From Marivirga arenosa (GTDB lineage: Bacteria; Bacteroidota; Bacteroidia; Cytophagales; Cyclobacteriaceae): DNA of 64,000 nucleotides. The position numbers were made by a program, and so were the translations under genes. Position 1 is the first letter of the stretch, and the number at the start of each line of letters is the position of its first letter. Positions 56,835-64,000 of this stretch are shown here, piece after piece. The stretch covers positions 3,457,001-3,521,000 of the forward strand of contig NZ_CP129970.2 in assembly GCF_030503895.2 (NCBI RefSeq), in the 5' to 3' direction. Below the pieces are notes generated by a model that saw only the letters and a list, made by a program, of their open reading frames with translations, was not told where the DNA came from and made no database searches.

Positions 56835-58388
56835 ATGCGTTACTTTCTCACTTTTTTAATAGTCTTCTTCATAACAATTGATAAGCTTAAACTATACGCT
56901 CAAGATGAGAAAACAGAATTCAATCTAAACGAAGTTTTTAACAATAATGAAGAATTAGAAGCTCTTGCTTTATATCCAAATGATATAAGAGCGGCAATAT
57001 TAGAATTATCCACACATCCTGAATTAATAGTAAAACTAGGTTTAATTCAAGAAAAAAGTCAAGAAGCTTTTCAGGAAATTATTTCTACTGAAACAGAAGA
57101 AGTTCAAAAGAATTTATGGGAACTCTTGAGGTATCCTGGTTTGGTGGAAGATTTAGTTGAAGGAGGCCCTAAAAGTAAAATAGAACTTAAAGATATAACA
57201 GCCTCTTATCCTGAAGAAATCAATGATATTTCAATGGAAATAGGGGTTGGGCAATATGATAAATTAGTAAGCATAAATCAAATAGATCAAGAAGTAAACC
57301 AGACCTTAGAGGTACTATTGAAACAATATGATGATGATACAGAAGAAAAGGTTAAGCTATTACTTATGTTTCCTGAAGTACTACATATTATAGTAGATAA
57401 TCTTGATGCCGCAGTATTAGTAGGGAATGAATATCAGAGAAATCCTGCATTAGTGCTTTCCCAACTAGAGGATATGAAATTAGAGGTAGCACAAAAGCAC
57501 CAAAAAGATATAGATGATTGGAAAAAAGGATTAGAAGAAGATCCTCAAGCTTTAGTTGAATTTGAAGAAGCTTCTCAATCTTTTCGTTCTGAAGAAGAAA
57601 TATATGAAAATTATGATCCATTGTATCCTAACGCTTTAACTCCAGAGGAAGAACAGAATAAGGAGATTGAAAAAACTGAAGATGTGAATATAGAATACAA
57701 TTATTATCCATATCCTTATTGGTATGGTTATCCTATATGGTTTCCAAATGTTTACTGGTATAGATATCCCTATTGGTACCATTGGGGTTATTATTACGGA
57801 CCAGAGCAATCAATCGTAATACTAGGCTTGCCTTCATATTACTATTTCTACTGGTATTTTAATTTTCCCACTCATTATTACCGTTATCCTTATTTATCGA
57901 ATTACATCATTAGATATTATCGATCTCGTATCTCAAGAAGTTCAACTAGCAATAGTTTGGATCGATCCGTTGAGCACTGGAGAACTAGCTCTAGGAGCAG
58001 AATTCCAAATTCTATTTTAGAAGAAGACAATGATAGAATAAGAATCGAAAAGATTAGAGAATATGGAAGATTTGAGCAAGATTATCAGAGAAGAATAGAA
58101 CGTAAACCTAATAGAGTAGTAACAAGAGAACAGTTCTTAAACCAAAATAGTAATCGTTATCGCTATTTATCAGGTCAAACCAGAATCATAAAAGATAATG
58201 AAACCATCAGAACGATACGTACACAAACTACAATAAGACGTTCATCAGCAATTCGATCCAATACTTTCAATCGAGCTAGAGACATACATCAGAGAACATG
58301 GCAGAGATCAATTCCTTCTCGAAGTGGGGCATCAATCCCAAGCTCACGCTCCAGAAGTACATCAACAAAGCGAGGTCGAGATAATTAA
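56835..58388 (+). CDS. Exported protein with extreme Tyr/Trp/Pro-rich core and Arg-rich tail (DUF3300-like start)
   Basis: A signal peptide (1-22). The helical region (35-260) begins LEALALYPNDIRAAILELST, which resembles the opening of DUF3300 proteins. In residues 288-362 about half of all positions are Tyr, Trp or Phe, with motifs such as YPYPYWYGYP and YWYRYPYWYHWGYYYG. The tail (363-517) is rich in Arg, Ser and Thr. Such composition suggests a cell-surface or matrix protein that binds or cross-links, but no function is known. It is last in a unit with two unknown genes. Confidence 0.7.
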   Translation: MRYFLTFLIVFFITIDKLKLYAQDEKTEFNLNEVFNNNEELEALALYPNDIRAAILELSTHPELIVKLGLIQEKSQEAFQEIISTETEEVQKNLWELLRYPGLVEDLVEGGPKSKIELKDITASYPEEINDISMEIGVGQYDKLVSINQIDQEVNQTLEVLLKQYDDDTEEKVKLLLMFPEVLHIIVDNLDAAVLVGNEYQRNPALVLSQLEDMKLEVAQKHQKDIDDWKKGLEEDPQALVEFEEASQSFRSEEEIYENYDPLYPNALTPEEEQNKEIEKTEDVNIEYNYYPYPYWYGYPIWFPNVYWYRYPYWYHWGYYYGPEQSIVILGLPSYYYFYWYFNFPTHYYRYPYLSNYIIRYYRSRISRSSTSNSLDRSVEHWRTSSRSRIPNSILEEDNDRIRIEKIREYGRFEQDYQRRIERKPNRVVTREQFLNQNSNRYRYLSGQTRIIKDNETIRTIRTQTTIRRSSAIRSNTFNRARDIHQRTWQRSIPSRSGASIPSSRSRSTSTKRGRDN

Positions 58389-58440
58389 TAACATTTCAGT
58401 ATTAATTTTATATTTCGTTATTCTTGACCCATTCTAAAGA

Positions 58441-58505
58441 TGATCAAAATCATCTGTAAGCTGCATTTGAATCATTTCAAACTAGTGATTTAAGTACTAA
58501 TTTTA
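58441..58505 (+). promoter_or_regulatory. FNR/CRP-type site and -7 box of gene 58530 (class I spacing)
   Basis: The palindrome ATGATCAAAATCAT has its core at 58441-58452. The -7 box TAATTTTA at 58498-58505 begins 51.5 bases from its centre. The leader is about 20 bases. Confidence 0.6.
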
Positions 58506-58529
58506 ATTAAGATTTTAAACAAAAAGGTT

Positions 58530-58952
58530 ATGAAAAAATTAGCTCTGGTGTTCATATCAATGTTATTCTTGATAGGCACCGCATTTGCACAGGATCAAGA
58601 TCGTGATAGAAATCAAGATAGAGTCCATGATCATTATACCCTCAAAGATGGTAAAATGTATCAATTTAAGAATGGGGAGCAATTAATGCTTCAAAATCAA
58701 GTAAGACTTGAAAACGGTACTGTAATAAATCCTAACGGTACTTACCAATTACAGAATAGGGAAATGAAACAGCTAAGAGATGGTGAATGTCTTGATATGC
58801 TTGGTAAAAAGTACCGTAATCGTGAACATTTTGAAAAACAAATTAAACGACAAAGAGAAAGAGATATGAGAGTGAAAGAAAGAAATAAAAATCAAGAAAA
58901 GGGAACCAAAGAAAGAAAAGGGGGTGGAAAAGGCAATGGTAAAAACATTTAA
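58530..58952 (+). CDS. Exported DUF6799-type small protein
   Basis: The signal peptide MKKLALVFISMLFLIGTAFAQ is followed by two copies of a short beta motif (DGKMYQFKNGEQLML... and NGTYQLQNREMKQLRDGE...) like DUF6799, and a highly basic Lys/Arg/Gly tail ending GGGKGNGKNI. It is 140 residues. It is probably periplasmic or surface-associated; function unknown. It has its own predicted FNR-type promoter and is followed by a hairpin. Confidence 0.7.
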   Translation: MKKLALVFISMLFLIGTAFAQDQDRDRNQDRVHDHYTLKDGKMYQFKNGEQLMLQNQVRLENGTVINPNGTYQLQNREMKQLRDGECLDMLGKKYRNREHFEKQIKRQRERDMRVKERNKNQEKGTKERKGGGKGNGKNI

Positions 58953-58990
58953 TAATAGACTATCCTAATACCATTCATAAATGAACTAAC

Positions 58991-59040
58991 ACCTCCATTT
59001 CTCTTGATATAAATTTTATTATAGAGGAATGGAGGTATTT
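58991..59040 (+). terminator. Hairpin after gene 58530
   Basis: A 13-bp stem (58991-59003 with 59024-59036, one wobble) around a 20-base AT-rich loop. The T-tract after it is weak, so termination may be partial and the next genes may be read through. Confidence 0.5.
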
Positions 59041-59101
59041 CAAATTCAAATTTATTTTATAAGCCTGCAATGATTTAAAACTATAAATTCAATTAAAAAA
59101 G

Positions 59102-59980
59102 ATGAAAAAGACCCTTCTCATATTGCTTTTTGTATTAATGGTCTTTCCACTAATCTCACAAAATGAAACTTCAGTAGAAAAGTCTTATGTCAAAATCAAT
59201 TTAAAATACAGTAGCGATTATGTTTTTATGGGTCGTACAGATTCTTTAGCTGCTCCTTATTTATCCCCATCGATTAGTTATTACCATAAAAGTGGATTCT
59301 ATACCAGAGGATCTTTATCTTATCTTACTACAGCCGATCAAAATAGAATAGATCTCTCTATAGTGTCATTAGGCTATGATGCTACATCAAAAAATTTATA
59401 TGGTGGTATAGGCTTGAGTGCTTACTTTTTCAATCAAGAAAGTTATGCAGTGCCCTCTTCATTATTTGGTTTTTTAGATGCTTATTTAGGGTATGACTTC
59501 TACTGGTTTGAAATAAATACTGATTTAAGTTTAGGTATGAGCGACAATATGGACGTTTTTACAGGAATTGAAGTGTTTAGAATATTTTATCTATTTGATT
59601 CTAAATTATTAATTACCCCTTCTTTTTACACTAATGCCGCTACTCAAAATTATTATAATGAATACTACAATACACGAAATTCAAAAATGACGCTAGGGGG
59701 TGGTTTTACAAAGGGAAAAGGAGCTAATGGGAATATTAATAATGTAAATAATGTTCAAGAATCAGTTACTTTGGAAGAAGCTTCTAAATTTCAAGTTTTA
59801 GATTATGAATTTAGTAATTCAGCAACCTATAGATTGAAGAACTGGCGGATAAATGCTACAGCAAAATTCTTTATTCCTGTAAATGCTTCAACTGTTACAG
59901 CGGACGGGGAGACTGTTTATGAGGAAGAGTTAAATAATGTATTTTTTTATTCTTTTGGTATTGGCTATATAATTAAATAG
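59102..59980 (+). CDS. Probable outer-membrane beta-barrel protein
   Basis: The signal peptide ends near PLISQ. It is followed by about twelve amphipathic strands (VKINLKYSSDYVFMG, GFYTRGSLSYLT, LYGGIGLSAYFF) and a terminal FSFGIGYIIK-like aromatic strand, typical of Bacteroidota outer-membrane barrels. It is 292 residues. An Asn/Gly-rich loop lies near residue 205. No specific transport role can be read. It starts a unit with two kinase-like genes, 11 and 5 bases apart. Confidence 0.7.
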   Translation: MKKTLLILLFVLMVFPLISQNETSVEKSYVKINLKYSSDYVFMGRTDSLAAPYLSPSISYYHKSGFYTRGSLSYLTTADQNRIDLSIVSLGYDATSKNLYGGIGLSAYFFNQESYAVPSSLFGFLDAYLGYDFYWFEINTDLSLGMSDNMDVFTGIEVFRIFYLFDSKLLITPSFYTNAATQNYYNEYYNTRNSKMTLGGGFTKGKGANGNINNVNNVQESVTLEEASKFQVLDYEFSNSATYRLKNWRINATAKFFIPVNASTVTADGETVYEEELNNVFFYSFGIGYIIK

Positions 59981-59991
59981 TATGTAAAGAT

Positions 59992-60489
59992 ATGATTATT
60001 ATTGTTTTCGGACTTCCGGGAGTTGGAAAAAGCTTTTTCGCCAAAACTTTAGCTCAAAAACTAAAAGCGAAATATCTTAATACAGATATCATTCGCAATG
60101 AAAAGTATGAGCATTTCGATTACAATGAACATAACAAAACGGATGTATATAAGCATTTGATCAATGAAATGTATAATTACGCCCATTGCAAAAAGGATTT
60201 AGTTTTAGACGGCACTTTTTACAAAAAAAGAATAAGAGAAGCCTTCTTGAAATTATCAAATGACTTAAATATTAAATTGAATTGGATTGAAATAACAGCA
60301 GATGAAGATGTGGTCAAAGGTAGATTAAGTGAAAAAAGAGAGCATAGTGAAGCTGATTATAATGTTTATCTAAAAATAAAAGAAGATTTTGAGCCCATCA
60401 ATACGCATGAGTATTTAAGTTTAAAATCGACCAATTTTAATATGGATGATATGATAAAAAAGGCTATTGATTTTATAAATGATAAATAG
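59992..60489 (+). CDS. P-loop kinase (AAA_33 / COG0645 type)
   Basis: A small ATP-binding protein of 165 residues with Walker A GLPGVGKSFFAKT, an LNTDIIRNEKYEH segment and LVLDGTFYKKRIREAFL. It belongs to the zeta-toxin/AAA_33 type of nucleotide kinases. The next gene encodes an APH-like kinase. In mycobacterial Rv2004c, a DosR-regulon protein, these two modules are fused in one chain, so here they look like a split version. The substrate is unknown. Confidence 0.8.
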   Translation: MIIIVFGLPGVGKSFFAKTLAQKLKAKYLNTDIIRNEKYEHFDYNEHNKTDVYKHLINEMYNYAHCKKDLVLDGTFYKKRIREAFLKLSNDLNIKLNWIEITADEDVVKGRLSEKREHSEADYNVYLKIKEDFEPINTHEYLSLKSTNFNMDDMIKKAIDFINDK

Positions 60490-60494
60490 CAGTT

Positions 60495-61505
60495 ATGAAT
60501 CGTTCTCAAATAGAACATTTAGTAAAAAATGGAAAATTTCCATCAGCATACAAATTTGTTGAGTTATTGGAAACGCACATTTCATGGGTAATTCTTTGTG
60601 ATGAAATTGTTTATAAAATTAAAAAACCTGTCAAATTCGATTTTCTTGACTTTTCAACCCCTCAAAAAAGAGAATTTTATTGCCATAAAGAAGTCGTTCT
60701 AAACAGAAGGTTAGCAAAAGATATTTATCAAAGTGTGGTATATATTCATGATAATAATGGAAAGTTCGAAATCTCATTACAAGAATCTGAAAATACGATA
60801 GATTATGCAGTAATGATGAAGAAAATGAATCCTGATAAAAGAATGGATAAATTACTTCGGTCTAATAAAGTGAGTTTGGAGCAAATAGATCAAATTGCCA
60901 AAACACTAAAAGAATTCCATGATAAAACTGAAACGATATATGATATTCAACCCTTAGATTTAAAATCAAAATTCAATGATATAGATGAAATATCAAACTT
61001 CGTAAAAGAGTCTTTAGGTATCAAATACAAAAACATAATTAAAAATAGTATTCATAAATCAGATCAGTTCTTAAAGCAATATGAGGCCATAATTAAGTTA
61101 CGTTCCGAATTAGGGTTAATTAAAGATTGTCATGGTGATTTACATTCAAAAAACATTTTCTTATTAGACGAACCTATTATTTTTGATTGTATTGAATTCA
61201 ATCCATCATTCCGACATTTAGATATATTAAACGAATTAGCTTTTTTCTGTATGGATTTGGAAGCTTATAATCATCATGAATTAAGCCAATACTTTATGGT
61301 TTGTTATAATAAGCTAGAAGAAATAATTCATAGTAATCAGGAATCGCAATTATTCATTTATTATAAAGCCTATCATGCTAATGTAAGGGCCAAGGTAAGT
61401 GCAATGGAAGCCCAAAAGGCAAATTCAGATAAAATGGATAAAGCTGTAGAAGAAATAAAGCTATATCTGGATTTATTGAATCAATACATTTCTGAATTAG
61501 ATTAA
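60495..61505 (+). CDS. Aminoglycoside-phosphotransferase-like kinase (COG2187 type)
   Basis: 336 residues with an N-terminal SWVILCDEIVYKIKKPVKFDFLDFST segment (nucleotide-binding Lys), the catalytic loop IKDCHGDLHSKNIFLLD and the metal-binding region IIFDCIEFNPSFRHLDILNE. This is the COG2187 family, usually paired or fused with the P-loop kinase encoded 5 bases upstream. Antibiotic resistance is not implied, since related proteins belong to hypoxia/stress regulons. It converges on hsp20. Confidence 0.85.
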   Translation: MNRSQIEHLVKNGKFPSAYKFVELLETHISWVILCDEIVYKIKKPVKFDFLDFSTPQKREFYCHKEVVLNRRLAKDIYQSVVYIHDNNGKFEISLQESENTIDYAVMMKKMNPDKRMDKLLRSNKVSLEQIDQIAKTLKEFHDKTETIYDIQPLDLKSKFNDIDEISNFVKESLGIKYKNIIKNSIHKSDQFLKQYEAIIKLRSELGLIKDCHGDLHSKNIFLLDEPIIFDCIEFNPSFRHLDILNELAFFCMDLEAYNHHELSQYFMVCYNKLEEIIHSNQESQLFIYYKAYHANVRAKVSAMEAQKANSDKMDKAVEEIKLYLDLLNQYISELD

Positions 61506-61526
61506 AATTTTAAAAAGTATACACAA

Positions 61527-61587
61527 TAAACCCTACCTCTTTGGCTTAATATGTCCTTGAATTTACATGCCTTAGAAGGTAGGGTTT
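61527..61587. terminator. Convergent hairpin between the APH-like gene and hsp20
   Basis: AAACCCTACCT pairs with AGGTAGGGTTT (11 bp) around a loop of about 39 bases that has weak internal pairing. T-runs are poor on both sides. Confidence 0.5.
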
Positions 61588-61612
61588 AATCGAAAACTAA
61601 AAACAATCATTT

Positions 61613-62053
61613 TCAATCTATAGCGATTGTTTTTTTATGATTTTTGATTGCTTCTTGTTTTTTAGGTACTGAAAGTTTTAAGATACCATCTTCATATTTT
61701 GCTTTTATCTTTTCAGCATCAATAGTATCTGGTAATAAAAATGATCTTGAAAAGCTATTGTAGCTAAATTCATGACGAGTGTAGTTTTCTTTCTTTTCTT
61801 CTACTTCATCTTCTTTTTCGCTACTAATAGTGAGATATCCATTGTCTACATTCACATCAAAATCACTTTTTTTCATACCTGGTGCAGCCAGTTCCACAGT
61901 GAATGCCTTATCGTTTTCGATTACATTAGCCGAAGGCAAACGACTAAATCCATTATCCAAATCCAAAGAAGGAAGACGTACATCATCAAATAAATCATTA
62001 AATAATGTTGATGTACGGGACATGAGTGATGGTTTTTTCATTACAAGTGTCAT
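61613..62053 (-). CDS. Small heat-shock protein Hsp20
   Basis: An ATP-independent holdase chaperone. The alpha-crystallin domain (about 45-140) has NVIENDKAFTVELAAPGMKK, the strand YLTISSEKE and the C-terminal YEDGILKLSVPKK. The family start MTLVMKKPSLMSRTSTLFND fits ATG 62053 (146 residues); the ATG at 62065 adds four residues. It is preceded by a predicted FNR-type class I promoter. HspX (Acr) of the DosR regulon is of the same family. Confidence 0.93.
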   Translation of the reverse strand: MTLVMKKPSLMSRTSTLFNDLFDDVRLPSLDLDNGFSRLPSANVIENDKAFTVELAAPGMKKSDFDVNVDNGYLTISSEKEDEVEEKKENYTRHEFSYNSFSRSFLLPDTIDAEKIKAKYEDGILKLSVPKKQEAIKNHKKTIAID

Positions 62054-62082
62054 TGCATTAAACATTTAGTTATTTGATACAA

Positions 62083-62147
62083 TAAAGGAACAACTTTCCG
62101 AGCTTATTTGAAATGATAGCAGTCAAAGGCTAAAATGACTTTAATCA
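62083..62147 (-). promoter_or_regulatory. FNR/CRP-type site and -7 box of hsp20 (class I spacing)
   Basis: The palindrome ATGACTTTAATCAT has its core at 62136-62147. On the minus strand the -7 box TTCCTTTA (62090-62083) begins 51.5 bases from its centre. Confidence 0.55.
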
Positions 62148-62219
62148 TTGTAGTGTTAAAAATCTAAATTTCAGTTGGTTTAGAGTAAAATTTGCATTGA
62201 CTGGATAGTGTACAAACAA

Positions 62220-62262
62220 TGATTTATATCATATTGTCAAATGATTGCCCTTATAACTTTTG
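62220..62262 (+). promoter_or_regulatory. FNR/CRP-type site and -7 box of the two-component operon (class II spacing)
   Basis: The palindrome ATGATTTATATCAT has its core at 62220-62231. The -7 box AACTTTTG at 62255-62262 begins 29.5 bases from its centre. It lies 72 bases from the hsp20 site, and the two promoters diverge. Confidence 0.6.
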
Positions 62263-62308
62263 TAAAGAATATTACTGAAATTTAATAATATTCAAATGAA
62301 AGTAAAAA

Positions 62309-63745
62309 ATGTTGTCTAATACTGCCTATTGTAAACTAATATACCAATATATAGATGAAGGTATAATTGTTGTGAGTCAAGGGGGAACAATTCTATGGGT
62401 AAATGAAAGTCTTGAGAAAATCTTCGGTTATGAATCAGGTGAATTATTAAATAAACCACTAGATATCCTCATTCCAAAAGCTTTTATAGGAAGTCATGAC
62501 CAAAAAAGAAAATCCTACATTAAAAATCCAATTCCCAGGCCTAGGCATCATAATTTAGAATTTGAAGGCATAAGAAAGGATGGTAAACCAATATGGTTAA
62601 AAATTGGCCTAAATAGTTTTGAAGATGATGGAGAAGTTTATTCAATAGCTCAACTTACCAATGTAACAGATAAAAGGCTTGCTGAAATTAATATGCAAAA
62701 GTATGCTGATAGAGCAAAACTATTTCTAAAGCTCTCGAAAACCATATTTCTTGAACTTGATCAAAAAGGCAATATTCAATTAATAAATGATGAAGGATGC
62801 CTTATTTTAGGAGTTTCTCAAGATGAAGCCGTAGGCCTAAATTGGTTTAATACTTTCATTTCGGATCATGATAGACCCAGAATAAAGCTACTATTTAATG
62901 AATTAATAAATGGTAGAATTAGTGATACTAAAATTGTGACCTCTTCTATTGAATCGAAATCAGGTGAAAAAAGGCTAATTCAGTGGCACAATACTGTAAT
63001 AAAAAATCAGAAAGATAAAATAACAGGTACTTTAAGCTCTGGAATTGATATTACAGAACAAGAAGCATTGAAGAAGTCACAAAATAATATAGTTTTATTA
63101 GCTACCGAAAAAGAAAGAAAAAGAGTGGCTATGGAATTACACGATGGCGTGATTCAGACACTCTCTGCAGTATCTATGAATTTAAAATCAATAAGAGAGG
63201 CCATCTATACACTTCCTGAAAGCAATCAAAAAGCATTTGACGAGGGACTAAATTTAGTACTCAATACTATTTCAGAAATACGAGCTATTTCACATGATTT
63301 AATGCCATCGATTATTATTAATCACGGCTTAGAGAAAGCTTTAAATGATTTAATTGAAAGAACAACTGAGACCAATAATATTATGGTCAATTATCAATCA
63401 GACGGTTTAAGTAAAAGTTTAGATCAAATGTATGCGCTAAATATATATCGTATTTTACAAGAGCTAATTCAAAATACCATCAAACATGCCGAGGCTGATT
63501 CAATAAGTATCCAAATCCAAAAAATTGAAGAATTCATTCAAATTATTTATCAAGATAACGGTATAGGTTTTAACACTAACCTTCATCTTGGTAACTCTGA
63601 AGGAATGGGAATTCAAAATATAAAAGCAAGAATTGATTCAATGAATGGAGATATTACCATTGAATCATCCAAAGGAAAAGGTGTCATAATAATGGCATCT
63701 CTGCCTATAACAGATAAGATTTTGATGGAACAAACCGTAATTTGA
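62309..63745 (+). CDS. PAS-HisKA_3 histidine kinase (NarX/DosS-like output)
   Basis: A soluble sensor kinase of 478 residues with no membrane helix. PAS 1 (about 10-125) has GGTILWVNESLEKIFGYESG; PAS 2 (about 130-250) has NDEGCLILGVSQDEAVGLNW. The HisKA_3 dimerisation domain has ERKRVAMELHDGVIQTLSAV with phospho-acceptor His278, and the HATPase domain has LQELIQNTIKHAEAD, DNGIGFN and GMGIQNIKARI. The PAS domains could bind haem, flavin or a ligand, but none is evident. Its response regulator starts 39 bases later. Confidence 0.92.
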   Translation: MLSNTAYCKLIYQYIDEGIIVVSQGGTILWVNESLEKIFGYESGELLNKPLDILIPKAFIGSHDQKRKSYIKNPIPRPRHHNLEFEGIRKDGKPIWLKIGLNSFEDDGEVYSIAQLTNVTDKRLAEINMQKYADRAKLFLKLSKTIFLELDQKGNIQLINDEGCLILGVSQDEAVGLNWFNTFISDHDRPRIKLLFNELINGRISDTKIVTSSIESKSGEKRLIQWHNTVIKNQKDKITGTLSSGIDITEQEALKKSQNNIVLLATEKERKRVAMELHDGVIQTLSAVSMNLKSIREAIYTLPESNQKAFDEGLNLVLNTISEIRAISHDLMPSIIINHGLEKALNDLIERTTETNNIMVNYQSDGLSKSLDQMYALNIYRILQELIQNTIKHAEADSISIQIQKIEEFIQIIYQDNGIGFNTNLHLGNSEGMGIQNIKARIDSMNGDITIESSKGKGVIIMASLPITDKILMEQTVI

Positions 63746-63783
63746 AAAAGTCGTATTAGATTATAAATAAGGGCTTATCACTG

Positions 63784-64000
63784 ATGATTAATAAAAATCA
63801 AGTTAATGTATTTTTAGTAGATGACCACCAAATTGTTAGGAATGGTATCCGTGCATTATTAAGTGATAATGAAAATATTAACATAATAGGAGAAGCTGCT
63901 AATGGAAAAGAAGCTATTACTTCCATGCAGGAAAATGCATCAAAAATAAAGGTGGTTATAATGGATATATCAATGCCTGAAATGGATGGAGTAGAAACGA
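63784..64000 (+). CDS. NarL/LuxR-type response regulator, 3' end outside window
   Basis: The frame is open from ATG 63784 to the window end (72 residues). The receiver domain shows acidic pair Asp13-Asp14 in FLVDDHQIVRNGIRALL and phospho-acceptor Asp61 in VVIMDISMPEMDG. The DNA-binding domain is not in the window, so NarL-type is inferred from the VDDHQIVRNGI pattern and the HisKA_3 partner upstream. Confidence 0.9.
   Translation, partial: MINKNQVNVFLVDDHQIVRNGIRALLSDNENINIIGEAANGKEAITSMQENASKIKVVIMDISMPEMDGVET

Noticed and set aside
59005-59016. TGATATAAATTT before the barrel gene at 59102
   Set aside because: Only one half-site matches, it sits in the loop of a hairpin, and no -7 box lies at either spacing.
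60495-61505. APH-like gene as an aminoglycoside resistance determinant
   Set aside because: It matches the COG2187-type kinase paired with a P-loop kinase, and the context is a stress cluster without mobile elements.
1-64000. tRNA, rRNA, CRISPR arrays, insertion sequences, prophage
   Set aside because: I looked for cloverleaf ends, regular spacer-repeat patterns, transposase motifs and long terminal inverted repeats by eye and found none. A tRNA or CRISPR scanner should be run to confirm.

Overview
The window is AT-rich chromosomal DNA from a member of the Bacteroidota, most likely Cytophagales and Marivirga-like (inferred from gene content, not from a database match). Signs of this are type IX secretion proteins (PorP/SprF family, a type-B sorting domain), -7 boxes of the form TAnnTTTG, and A-rich start regions that mostly lack Shine-Dalgarno sequences. 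I see no rRNA, tRNA, CRISPR array or insertion sequence.

Layout. 1-4.4 kb: end of an unknown gene, then thrS-infC-rpmI-rplT. 4.4-9.1 kb: a CDP-alcohol phosphotransferase, a kinase-like protein without an ATPase domain, a YqhD-type dehydrogenase and two unknowns. 9.1-25.8 kb: mostly housekeeping genes (gyrA, msrA, dinB, a TldD/TldE pair, two DEAD-box helicases, ffh) with TPR proteins and a second ATPase-less kinase-like protein. 26-37.4 kb: a histidine kinase, a barrel gene broken by a stop codon in its signal peptide, a flavoprotein reductase, and an apparent operon of an HYR-repeat adhesin, a PorP/SprF protein, a TPR/propeller protein and a histidine kinase. 37.4-40 kb: two small unknowns and a family 3 glycosidase lipoprotein.

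40.4-64 kb is the most interesting part. It holds PEP synthase with an ADP-forming acyl-CoA synthetase, a complete curli-type amyloid locus (csgE, csgF, a csgG fused to a beta-barrel, long csgA-like and csgB-like subunits), an AI-2E-type permease with a P2A cation ATPase, several unknown proteins, a P-loop kinase next to an APH-like kinase, Hsp20, and a PAS/HisKA_3 histidine kinase followed by a NarL-type response regulator cut by the window end.

Eight 12-bp palindromes of the FNR/CRP type (TGAY-N4-RTCA) lie in front of eight transcription units here. In every case a Bacteroidota-type -7 box starts exactly 29.5 bp (four promoters) or 51.5 bp (four promoters) from the palindrome centre. The two spacings differ by two helical turns and correspond to class II (about -41.5) and class I (about -63.5) activator positions. 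I infer one Crp/Fnr-family regulon joining low-oxygen energy metabolism, curli amyloid, ion transport, a small heat-shock protein and its own two-component system. Its content resembles the DosR dormancy regulon of mycobacteria. The regulator itself is not in the window.
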